64,000 bases of DNA from Acanthosepion esculentum. Lineage: Eukaryota > Mollusca > Cephalopoda > Sepiida > Sepiidae. Within the stretch, counting starts at the first letter, position 1, and every line of letters begins with the position of its first letter. Positions 1 to 8,229 of this stretch are shown here, piece after piece. A program made the translations under genes and the position numbers. The notes beneath the pieces were generated by a model. It did no database searches and was not told the DNA's origin. It saw only the letters and a list, made by a program, of their open reading frames with translations. Where the stretch lies: positions 83,440,319 to 83,504,318 of the forward strand of contig OZ038510.1 of the NCBI GenBank assembly GCA_964036315.1, in the 5' to 3' direction.

Positions 1-1147
1 TCATTGCTTATTAACTAGATATTATCAAGCACATATACTAAAATATTGGCCGTCAAAGATACCTGGAAACTACAGAAGATTGGATGAAGATATGTGTCAA
101 AGGACATGAAAGTAGCAAGCGACATTAATTTGTAATAAATGAAGCCAAGTTCCAAATGGCTGTAGAAATACAAGTAAACACAATACATCGACTAATGCAG
201 CAAAATACTTGAAAAAGAAAGCAAAAGCAAATGTAACCGACCAAATACAGAAAATATGGCAAGACAAACCGCTACACTGTCAATACTCAGCCGGTACCAA
301 ACAAGCTGATGTAGACAAACCCCGTACCCATCAGTGGCTACCTAGTGCAGGGTTGAAAGCTGAAACAGAGGGTTTTATAATTGCTGCACAGGGCCAATGC
401 TTGTTAACTAGAAATTATCAAGCACATATACTAAAATATTGTGTTAGCCTAAAATATAGATTCTTTGATAAATATCCAGAAACAATTGATCATCTTGTAT
501 CAGGTTGCACGGTATTGGCATCCACTAAATTTAAAACCATGACAGAGTTGGCCAATGTCTACGCCGGAAAATCTGCAACATCTACGGAAAGGAAACTGAA
601 AGAAATTGGTATGAACATCACTTAGACCCTGTTACGGAGATATGACCTGTTACAATTTTATGGAACTACAAAATACACAGAGAGAGAACAATCAAAGTTA
701 ATCGCCCAGACATCGTTATTAGAGACCACAATCAAAAAAAGTGTCTCCTTATTGATATGGCAGTCCCCTGCGAACTGCAATGTATCTTTGAAGATCTTCA
801 AAAAGCTATCAAAATACATGGAGATTGAAATAGAAATCTCAAAAATGTAGTACATGGGGACATCAACAATCCCTGTTGTAGTTGGAACCCTCGGATTGGT
901 TGGAAAATATACCAATAGACTCATTGAAGGGATACTGATTGCCCATGCCTTAAAGAAATTCAAAAAAATGTTCTCATGATTACAGCCCACACCTTACGAA
1001 GGGCGTCACCTATGTAAAATATGTGTGATTTTTGTTTTGTTTTTAATTTTTTTAATTGCTCAGTGGAAAATATCATGATGTCATTTCTGATCTTAGCTCT
1101 CTGGGTGGGACCCGGAAAGAAATGAGTACACACCGGATATCAAAGGA
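1..1147 (+). mobile_element. LINE copy a, 5'-truncated (thumb to endonuclease-like domain)
   Basis: Non-LTR retrotransposon 3' part. The sense frames hold the region after the reverse transcriptase (LETTEDWM...), a linker (KPRTHQWLPSAGLKAETEGF), the zinc-knuckle region and, in a shifted frame near 690-750, NRPDIVIRD followed by CLLIDMAVP. The same blocks occur in the copies at 1273-2787 and 2812-3558. A zinc knuckle followed by an RPD...D block is the arrangement of LINEs with a restriction-like endonuclease (R2/R4/NeSL group); I infer that class. The copy is dead: both leading cysteines of the knuckle are replaced (YRFFDKY), and there are frame shifts after 620. Bases 1-46 repeat the segment at 400-442, so the first 46 bases are out of order. 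The copy ends in a (AAT)n tail. Confidence 0.75.
209..625 (+). pseudogene. LINE C-terminal open segment, knuckle mutated
   Basis: A 138-codon open segment of LINE copy a. It covers a lysine-rich stretch, the linker THQWLPSAGLKAETEGF (about residues 50-66) and the degenerate zinc knuckle YRFFDKYPETIDHLVSGC, where the two N-terminal Cys of the CX2CX8HX4C motif are lost while the His and last Cys remain. The start Met has no special support; the segment is only the longest stop-free part of a truncated element. The endonuclease-like block continues downstream in another frame. Confidence 0.6.
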
Positions 1148-1196
<49 letters not shown>

Positions 1197-1230
1197 TAAA
1201 GGAAATTTCTATAATACGGAAATCAAAGGA

Positions 1231-1273
<43 letters not shown>

Positions 1274-1274
1274 T
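1148..1274 (+). repeat. Two (AAT)n tracts with a 35 bp LINE end between them
   Basis: (AAT)n occupies 1148-1195 and again 1230-1274. The 35 bases between (1196-1229) end in the same words that precede every (AAT)n in this part of the window (GAAATCAAAGGAAAT). I read this as a very short, almost completely 5'-truncated LINE insertion that landed in, or was added after, the tail of copy a. Confidence 0.65.
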
Positions 1275-1291
1275 TCAATCACCTACTCTAC

Positions 1292-1486
1292 ATGGATGAT
1301 CTCAAACTCTTTCCTAAAGACGACAATGAGTTGAAGGGCCTCCTCAATATTATAAAACACTTCAGTGACGACATAGGTATGAACTTCGGTTTAGATAATT
1401 GTGCAAAAGTTACATTCAAGAAAGGTAGAATTACAGAAACACCCTTAATAGATTTAGATTTTGTCACAAACGGAACTGGAGCATGA
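1292..1486 (+). pseudogene. Reverse transcriptase palm fragment (YMDD)
   Basis: 64 codons of LINE copy c. The Y before the first Met completes YMDD, the metal-binding catalytic motif of reverse transcriptases; it is followed by DNELKGLLNIIKHFSDDIGM and the sequence leading to the palm/thumb junction. The fragment is open only until a frameshift near 1485, after which the family's KYLGI motif continues in another frame. All RT motifs upstream of YMDD are missing because of 5' truncation. Confidence 0.75.
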
Positions 1487-1640
1487 TGAAACTTATAAGT
1501 ACCTAGGAATTAGTGAGGGAGATGGCATACAACACCCCCAAATGAAGGAGAAGGTAAGAAAGGAGTACTACAGGCGTGTACGTCTGGTACTAAATACCGA
1601 GCTAAACTAAAAAAAAAACAGAATATTAGCCATAAATACC

Positions 1641-2075
1641 TTGGCTGTCCCTGTGGTGCAATACAGCTTTAACGTCCTTAACTGGACCATAGCTGAAATT
1701 AAGCGAATGGACGCCAAAACGAGAAAGCTCCTCACTTGCTACTGCATGCATCATCCAAAAGCTGATGTTGATCGCCTGTATTTGCCCAGATCCGAAGGAG
1801 GCAGAGGATTATTTCAACTAGAACTGTCCTACAAAACTACAACAATTGGCCTCCAAAGAAACTTGGAAACTACAGAAGACTGGATGATGGTATGTATCAA
1901 GGAACATGAAAGTAGTAAGAGTCTTTACTCCGTAATAAAGGAAGCCAACAAATTCAAAATGAAGTTTCAAATAGGCGCAGAAATACAAGTACAACACGCT
2001 AAACCGGTTGAAGCTGCAAAATACTTAAAAAAGAAAGCAAAGACAGATGCAACCGACCAGATACAGAAACAATAG
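1641..2075 (+). pseudogene. LINE post-RT (thumb/linker) fragment
   Basis: 144 codons of LINE copy c downstream of the polymerase core. It contains VPVVQYSFNVLNWT, the helical block RMDAKTRKLLTCYCMHHPKA and RSEGGRGLFQLEL, which resemble the region after the RT thumb in RLE-type LINEs, then LETTEDWMMVCIKEHESSKS, which matches copy a at 66-125. It ends at an in-frame stop just before the HQWL linker. Confidence 0.65.
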
Positions 2076-2689
2076 CAAGATAAACCGCTTCATCGCCAGT
2101 ACTCTACCCGTACCAAACAAGCTGACGTAGACAAAAACCGTACCCATCAGTGGCTACGTAGTGCAGGGTTGAAAGCTGAAACTGAAGGTTTTATACTTGC
2201 TACACACGACCAATGCTAGTTAACTAGGAATTATCAAGCACATATACTAAAATACTGTGTTAGCCCAAAATGCAGATTCTGTGATAAATATCCAGAAACC
2301 ATTTATCATCTTATATCAGGTTGCACAATATTGGCACCCACTGAATATAAAAACCGGCATGACAGAGTGGGCCAGTATCTGCAATGGAAAATCTGCAACT
2401 TCTACGGGAAGGAAATTGAAAGAAATTGGTACGAACACCACCCTGACCCGGTTACGGAGATAGGACCAGTTACAATTCTATGGGACTACACAATACACAC
2501 TGACAGAAAAATCAAAGCCAACCGCCCAGACATTGTTATTAAAGACTACAAACAAAAAAGTGCCTCAATGTTGATATGGCAGTCTTGATGGAAAAGAATC
2601 CAGTATACCCATTGAAGGGTTTCCCGGTAGCACATACTTTAAAGAAATACAAAAAATTGTACTCACAAATACAGCTCACATTCTACGAA

Positions 2690-2717
2690 GGGCTAGGGTT
2701 CGGTTTAGGGTTAAAAT
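2690..2717 (+). repeat. Short TTAGGG-like stretch
   Basis: The bases read GGGCTAGGGTTCGGTTTAGGG, a few degenerate TTAGGG-like words inside the 3' untranslated part of LINE copy c. It is too short to mean more than chance, but it echoes the tract at 17700-18480 on the other strand. Confidence 0.3.
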
Positions 2718-2787
2718 TTGTTTGTTTTTATGGTATTATAATTTCATTTTTTACAATAAGTTTCAGAAGGAAATCCGAAATCAAAGG

Positions 2788-2811
2788 AAATAATAATAAT
2801 AATAATAATAC
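2788..2811 (+). repeat. (AAT)n tail of LINE copy c
   Basis: About eight AAT units directly after GAAATCAAAGGAAAT. The next LINE copy begins at its end. Confidence 0.8.
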
Positions 2812-3223
2812 TTTGTACGAACACCACGTAGACCTGGTTACAGAACCTGTAATAATTTTACGGGACTTCACAATACACACAGACAGAACAGTGAAAGCTA
2901 ATCGTCCAGACATCGTTATTAGAAAATGCAAACAAAAAACTCTCTCCTTATTGATATGGCGGTTCCTACAGACTCTAATGTATCTTTGAAGATCTTCTAA
3001 AAACTATCAAAATACAAGGACTAGGACGTGGAAATCTAAAATATTTGCCGCATGAGGACATCAATAATTCCAGTTATAGTCGAAGACCTCGGATAAATTG
3101 GAAAGGATTCCATTAGACTCATTGAAGGAATTCCTGGTAATCCATGCCTTAAAGAAATGCGAAATTATTGCTCTAACAATTAAATCTCACACATTACAAA
3201 GAACTTTATCTCTCTCTCTCTCG

Positions 3224-3226
<3 letters not shown>

Positions 3227-3297
<71 letters not shown>
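3227..3297. repeat. (TA)n microsatellite
   Basis: About 35 TA units, preceded by a short (CT)n run at 3209-3222, inside the 3' part of LINE copy d. Confidence 0.95.
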
Positions 3298-3301
<4 letters not shown>

Positions 3302-3409
3302 GCTGAAAGTAATTGAGGAATCTAAATGAAATAATAATAAAAACGAAAAAACATTAATATACAACCCAATGTGTCTGCCGATTTTAATTTTTTAATATTT
3401 TTAATTGTT

Positions 3410-3411
<2 letters not shown>

Positions 3412-3465
<54 letters not shown>
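3412..3465. repeat. (TA)n microsatellite
   Basis: About 27 TA units within the 3' untranslated region of LINE copy d. Confidence 0.95.
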
Positions 3466-3468
<3 letters not shown>

Positions 3469-3557
3469 CCTAGGTTAAAATATTATGATGCCATTTCTAA
3501 CTTTAGGTCTCTGATTGGGACCCTGAAGAAAATGAATATACAGCAGAAATCAAAGGA

Positions 3558-3558
<1 letters not shown>

Positions 3559-3599
<41 letters not shown>
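3559..3599 (+). repeat. (AAT)n tail of LINE copy d
   Basis: About 13 AAT units after GAAATCAAAGGAAAT; LINE copy e follows without a spacer. Confidence 0.85.
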
Positions 3600-3600
<1 letters not shown>

Positions 3601-4380
3601 GAGGACAAGGCGTTGCATGGCAAAGACATGAAAAGAACGAAAGAATCGATGTGGACCAACGGAAAACACATCAATGGCTGAGAAGCACTGGGTTGAAAGC
3701 TGAGACAGAATGGCTAATTATTGCAGCTCAAGACCAAAACCCCGCAGCCAAATCCTGTCACTGTCCCATAATCAATAAGCATGCACTTCCTGAATTTTTT
3801 GTCTTTTATTATAATATCAGGTCCATTGGCATTTATTTTCCTCTCTGTAAGAATTGCCTTTTTCCAGACGATAGTTACATCGTTATTTTAGGCAACTGTG
3901 TCAGGTTGGTGATCATACCATCTCTTAGTATGGTCGAATTTTCCCCCACAAAATGCAGGATCTTCGGAAAATATGAATAAACTGTCGACCATATTATCTT
4001 AGGATGTCGGGAACTGGCAAAAAATGAATATACATATGTTCACTGGAAGATATGCAAGAAGCACAAAATCGAAACTACTAAGAGATGGTATGATCACCAA
4101 CCTGACACAGTTGCCTAAAATAACGATGTAACTATCCTCTGGGACAGGCAATTCTTACAGAGAGGGAAATAAATGCCGACGGACCTGATATTATAATAAA
4201 AGACAAGAAATTCAGGAAGTGCATGCTTATTGACATAGCAGAACTTTGTGTGAGAAACACCATGAAAAATTGTCCAAATATAAGGACCTGGCGACCGAAA
4301 TGAACAAGATGTGGGGAATAAAGACTGAGACTGTAGCAATAGTAATCTGAGCTCTGTGCCTCGTGAGAAAAGGAAATAAC
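3600..4380 (+). mobile_element. LINE copy e, 5'-truncated, with internal inverted duplication
   Basis: Related to copies a-d but more diverged. It starts after (AAT)n, encodes RKTHQWLRSTGLKAETEW (3660-3715), then jumps to antisense sequence at 3772-3931, then resumes sense with KCRIFGKYE (knuckle with its second Cys lost), TVDHIILGC, WYDHQPDTV and an RPD-like block that reads PTDLI with frame shifts. The antisense block is a reverse complement of 4076-4234 of the same copy. No (AAT)n tail is seen; similarity fades near 4380. Confidence 0.7.
3772..4234. repeat. 160 bp inverted repeat inside LINE copy e
   Basis: Arms 3772-3931 and 4076-4234 are reverse complements with roughly ten mismatches; spacer about 144 bp. 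The left arm interrupts the normal order of the LINE (linker, then knuckle), so it is the extra copy and the right arm is in place. Both orientations of the resulting open frames encode similar peptides (INKHALPEFFVFYYNIRS on + and VNKHALPEFLVFYYNIRS on -), which are an artefact of the duplication. Confidence 0.85.
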
Positions 4381-4485
4381 AATTTCACTGACAGTGAATA
4401 TGGCTAGCTGTCGAATTATAAGACTGAAGAAGACCATCATTTGCTCACCCCTCCTTAAGTCCTTGTGCTATATTTTTGTATATTT

Positions 4486-4490
<5 letters not shown>

Positions 4491-4548
<58 letters not shown>
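4491..4548. repeat. (TA)n microsatellite, left of foldback element 1
   Basis: About 29 TA units. A 34 bp gap separates it from the left arm of the foldback element at 4583. Confidence 0.95.
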
Positions 4549-4551
<3 letters not shown>

Positions 4552-4582
4552 TTATGTGGTGCAGGTTCAATTTATATTACGC

Positions 4583-4958
4583 GAATCATTCATACGAAAA
4601 GCAGATAAGGAAATTAATGATATGGCAAGAATCACTCTCGCAAACAATATTTAATAATAAAATACATTAACCTCGAATCCGTTAATGAATGGTATGATCC
4701 TTGTTTATAAATTCCGGTTTTATCAGGTCTTTTTGTACTACTAGCTTTCAATTGTTTTATACAATCATCTTCAGGTAGGGAAATAGGTAAGTTTTTTCCA
4801 TCCAGGTAATAACAGGACATCGAAAGATAAAGTGTGATCCGGAAGAAGAAAGATTCGAGGTTAATATATTTTATTATTATTATTAAAAATTGTTTGCGAG
4901 AGTGATTCTTGCCATTTATATCATTAACTTCATTATCTGCTTTTTGTATGAATGAGTC
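4583..4958. mobile_element. Foldback / MITE-like element 1
   Basis: Arms 4583-4679 and 4852-4958 are imperfect reverse complements over about 100 bp, for example CAAGAATCACTCTCGCAAAC on the left and GTTTGCGAGAGTGATTCTTG on the right. The right arm is about 10 bases longer through small insertions. The 172 bp centre (4680-4851) has no coding potential. (TA)n lies on both sides (4491-4548 and 4963-5031). A long-TIR, non-autonomous DNA transposon is the simplest reading; no transposase is seen and a target-site duplication cannot be read out of TA repeats. Confidence 0.75.
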
Positions 4959-4961
4959 ATG

Positions 4962-4962
<1 letters not shown>

Positions 4963-5031
<69 letters not shown>
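4963..5031. repeat. (TA)n microsatellite between foldback elements 1 and 2
   Basis: About 34 TA units. It starts within 5 bp of the right end of element 1 and ends about 30 bp before the left arm of element 2. Confidence 0.95.
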
Positions 5032-5035
<4 letters not shown>

Positions 5036-5061
5036 TGTGTGTATATAGGCAGCATTTTTTC

Positions 5062-5448
5062 ATTCATACATGTTTCATTAAATAATATAGATAAGTGTTG
5101 TCTATTTATTTTATGTAAGTTCTTTTCATATCGTCTGGTAAGCTTAATAACATTATCATTAAACAATGAAAGAAAATCACAATATTGATACATATTTTTT
5201 AATCCAATCTAAGCTTTCGGCTTACATAAGCCATTGTCGAAGATGACAATTACACAATATATTAAGCAATACACGAACAAGAAATTGATGCTAGTCTGTT
5301 TTTGTTTACATGGATGATTTCCAAGCAACGATAAACACATGCATATAAGACGCTGAAAGCGAAAATCGCACAACAGCTCATGACGATATGAAAAGAACTT
5401 ACATAAAATATAGACAACACTTATCTATATTATTTAATGAAACATGTA

Positions 5449-5452
<4 letters not shown>
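5062..5452. mobile_element. Foldback / MITE-like element 2
   Basis: Arms 5062-5135 and 5382-5452 are reverse complements, apart from a 3 bp length difference; each begins at its outer end with ATTCATACATGTTTCATTAA. The centre contains AAGCTTTCGGCTTACATAAG followed by CCATTGTCGAAGATGA (5210-5245), which resembles the stem of the foldback element at 22876-23179. The right end runs straight into (TA)n (5452-5488). Total 391 bp, no coding capacity, probably a non-autonomous DNA element. Confidence 0.8.

Positions 5453-5488
<36 letters not shown>
5452..5488. repeat. (TA)n microsatellite, right of foldback element 2
   Basis: About 18 TA units abutting the right terminus of element 2. Confidence 0.95.
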
Positions 5489-5500
<12 letters not shown>

Positions 5501-5504
5501 CATC

Positions 5505-5645
5505 GCTCTTTTTATGGTACCTAGACTTTATGTTTTTAAGCACAGTAGTAGACTGACGTCGAGTTCTCATCATTTTACAATTGATTTGGCTTGAAATAAC
5601 CGTAAGTTCTATGCTAACAGTTTCTTTTTCTCGTATATCGCAAAC
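5505..5645 (+). pseudogene. APE-type LINE C-terminal fragment
   Basis: The frame reads LFMVPRLYVFKHSSRLTSSS then HHFTIDLA, a stop, and FYANSFF. The same blocks appear in the LINE relics at 24260-24854, 20380-21250 and 8230-9182 (LVPR..., TRLASRSH, RTS.LWNS). It is the part downstream of the reverse transcriptase of a Jockey/CR1-like LINE. It begins soon after (TA)n and fades at about 5645. Confidence 0.6.
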
Positions 5646-6689
5646 GCAAAAAGTGATCAATGTTTTAAAAGAACTATCACAGTCGCTGAAAAATGGATGG
5701 TTTATAACAATGTCGAGCGAGAAAGGTGATTCTCTGAATTGGGTGGACATTGTGTAATACAAGCTTCTTTTGCAAAATCAGGCGTTGAATTTAAGCCAGA
5801 TCATCACCTAGAAAGACGCAAAATTCTCGGAGGATGGAATACTAAAGCTGAAATATGGCGACTGGTAATATATCAAGATGGCACATATATGTTTGAATAC
5901 ACCTGTGTACAAATATCTAAATATTGTCTTTGGATATCATAAAAAAACGCTACAAGATTTTGTACTAACCCAGTATATATCTTGAAATAGGGAACCAGTT
6001 TAATCGTGGAAATCTTAGACTCGTTTTCGTCCACTTCCAATGATGGTTAGGATAATGTTCGAAAAGATTGAAGGGGTTGAATTTTGATCAGTAAGATCCC
6101 TTTGCAGATCTTTTTGACGCCATTTTGTTTTTCCCAGTTCGGAATGTACTAAGTTAAAATAAGTGGGTATCAGTTAAACCGACGATCGCTTAAAATAATG
6201 AAACAGAAATCTCATTACAGCCACAGAGACACGATCACATGTAATGGTTGATTAAAACTAGACGCGATTGCCGGTTCTACTCTCGCTAGGATATTCAAAA
6301 TAAAACAGCGGTAATACAGATGTAAATATGGAGCTACGGAACAACGTACGCTGTACATTTTTTGTGCTCCTCTTCGACATAAATACCAACTTGACGAGTT
6401 CGAAAGATATTTATTCTAAAGCCTCTTTAAAGCGTTCGAAAGGGTTTGGCATGGTGGTCTTCTTCAGGTTGAAAAATTCTGGGAACTGATTCAGTGTTTC
6501 CTTTTTCTTTTTTTTTTGAGTATTTAAAAATACGTAATCATTTATTGAACAAAGTAACTAATGATAACAAAACAAAAGTCATTGAAACAAAGTTCAGTCG
6601 ACCATTGATGACAATTCCAGAACAACGTAACTATAAACAATTTTTTCTATCCTCTGCCAGCCGCTATGAAGGAGAAAGCATTACCTCGA
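5646..6689. other. No recognised feature
   Basis: AT-rich sequence with stops in all frames apart from short chance frames such as 5739-5942 (67 codons, no recognised domain). No clear repeat or RNA gene. Confidence 0.5.
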
Positions 6690-7190
6690 ACCAGTGAGAC
6701 ACGCTGCAAGAGCCACTCCGTTTCGCGAGGCTAGTTCCTTAATCGAGGCGCAATCGCGCCAATCCTCCGAAGGAACGCCATCGAACGAGGGCCAATAACC
6801 CCTGAAGTCTCCACTGCCACAGGAGTAAAAAAAAAATCTATCAGCAAGAGAAGAATATTTAACTATTTTTTTCATCTCTGCATCTCGGGCGACGGACCCC
6901 TGCTCAACCGCGGACCTGATCAAATTACCGGCCGAAAATGTATCCTCACAGGTCGCATCCCAAATCAACGACTTACCCATTTTAAAAGGGAAGATGGTAA
7001 TGCCATCCGGCCGCTTTCCATCACCCCGGTCGAGGCATACGGGTTCGATTTGGGAAGGGAACCCAGCTGCATCCAAACCTCTTTTGATGATGTCCTTAAT
7101 TGCTGCATGTCGTGGAAAGCGGCCGGCACTACGGCGAGAGGAGAGAGGATGAAAACCAAACTCATCGATGAAGGCTCCAAACGCGAAATG
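6690..7190 (-). pseudogene. LINE C-terminal domain fragment (RPDG...WDAT)
   Basis: Reading on the minus strand, an open frame from about 7190 to 6690 encodes GRFPRHAAIKDIIKRGLDAA, FPSQIEPVCLDRGDGKRPDG, then MGKSLIWDATCEDTFSAG and a helical region. This set of blocks is familiar from the C-terminal part of animal non-LTR retrotransposon polyproteins, and the spacing of PDG and WDAT recalls a PD-(D/E)XK nuclease core; that assignment is inference. The typical continuation is broken after about 6800 (reading downwards), where the protein loses resemblance. No polymerase domain is present upstream, so this is a relic. It is somewhat GC-richer than its surroundings. Confidence 0.6.
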
Positions 7191-7764
7191 AAAGTGTCCT
7201 GAGCCGTCTCTTCTTTCGTACTAATGCAGATGACCCCAGGGCTCTATCCTTGGTCCTACTTTCGTCATATTTTTTTTCTTAATAACCTTCTTGTTGGCAC
7301 CAGCTCTCTTATCTCTGATGATGAGACAAATATTTAATCTTGTCTCGATAATAAGTCTAATCAGATCGATATGGAAAAATTAGCGACTGATCTAAAAATA
7401 AAGCTACAGTCTGATGTTAACAGGGGTAAAGGACAACTTGTTACAATTATATATCGAAGAAGACGGCGACTTACCTCGTCAAACCAAGCGACAGCGAGTC
7501 GCGTGTATCCTACGACAGAAAATGTGGCGAAAAAGAAAATATTTACCGAAAAAAAAGGCATGTATTCTACATGCTGAAGAAATATTTTCAAAAATAAATA
7601 AATTTAAAAAAAAAACACGTCCGTCGCAGGAATCGCTATAAGAATATTTTGATATGCAAAATAGTGAAGATCCTCTCCAAGATGTCGACGAATGGGAAAA
7701 ATGGTCGGCCGATAAAAGCAGTTGGTATTCTTGAATCGGGGACTTGCTGCGACCTGTTCCAGCA
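7191..7764. other. No recognised feature
   Basis: Mixed-composition sequence. Overlapping short frames at 7371-7641 are rich in Lys/Arg and match no family I know. No repeat structure found. Confidence 0.4.
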
Positions 7765-7975
7765 AGACGGTCGAACTCTCTGCTTCGGAGCAGAGAGGAA
7801 CCCGGACGAGGCTTCGCCGAAGGGCAGAGTCTCGTTCGGGGAGGTTGACCAACCCGATTCTGTTTTTACAGTTTCTACGGGCATTTTTTGGCCGAGCCTA
7901 CGGGCTCGGAATACCCACGTAAAACTCGGCCTTGTGCGACATCTTTCCCTCGAGGGTGGGGTAAGTAAATAACGA
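7765..7975 (+). repeat. GC-rich short dispersed repeat, copy 1
   Basis: CpG-rich island in AT-rich DNA. It contains GTCGAACTCTCTGCTTCGGA, a GAGGAACCCGGACGAGGCTT block, a hairpin GGCCGAGCC-TAC-GGGCTCGG (7891-7910) and ends in CTCGGCCTTGTGCGACA. The same blocks in the same order occur on the minus strand at 15787-16020, and the last part again at 21430-21672. Probably a SINE-like element; no tRNA-type promoter boxes were recognised. Confidence 0.6.
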
Positions 7976-8229
7976 CTTGGTGTATTTTTGGCTTCAGCAT
8001 TCGTCGTCGAATGAGTTATTTTTATGACTGGTTACATGCATTGTGATTTGTGAGATAGTACCTACGAATCGAGTTTTCGGCATTTCTTTCTGCCCTCGAT
8101 ATTCGAGTCTGAACTTTCAGTGATTTATTCTCTCCGTTGTAGAAGTAATCTGCGACAAATATTTCCTTTGCTTTCAGAACGCTTACAAATTAACACCGTC
8201 AAAAACAAAACAGCTGTCTATTAATCATC
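7976..8229. other. No recognised feature
   Basis: About 250 bp of AT-rich spacer between a GC-rich repeat and a LINE relic. Confidence 0.4.

Larger units (their letters stand above)
1275..2787 (+). mobile_element. LINE copy c, 5'-truncated at the RT catalytic motif
   Basis: The copy begins directly after (AAT)n within the reverse transcriptase palm: the frame reads NHLLYMDDLKLF, giving the YMDD catalytic motif, and continues to 1486. A frame change near 1485 leads to KYLGISEGDG and QYSFNVLNWT (1641-2075). A stop at 2073 breaks the linker. Downstream, 2240-2590 encodes an intact knuckle CRFCDKYPETIYHLISGC (CX2CX8HX4C), the block KICNFYGKEIERNWYEHHPDPV, and NRPDIVIKD. It ends near 2787 in GAAATCAAAGGAAAT plus (AAT)n. 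It is the best-preserved copy but has several frameshifts and stops. The zinc knuckle plus RPDIVI block suggests an R2-like, restriction-like-endonuclease LINE. Confidence 0.8.
2812..3558 (+). mobile_element. LINE copy d, 5'-truncated, with two (TA)n expansions
   Basis: The copy starts directly after (AAT)n at the family block YEHHVDLVTE, then IHTDRTVKANRPDIVIRK, a degraded LLIW segment, and the C-terminal region (ERIPLDSLKEFLVIHALKK) near 3098-3160. The 3' untranslated part is interrupted by (CT)n/(TA)n at 3210-3297 and (TA)n at 3412-3465. It resumes at 3475 with TTATGATGCCATTTCTAAC, homologous to the 3' end of copy a (1070-1090), and ends in GAAATCAAAGG plus (AAT)n. Confidence 0.7.

Noticed and set aside
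1093..1278. Poly-Ile / poly-Leu minus-strand frame
   Set aside because: Translation of (ATT)n, the complement of the LINE (AAT)n tails.
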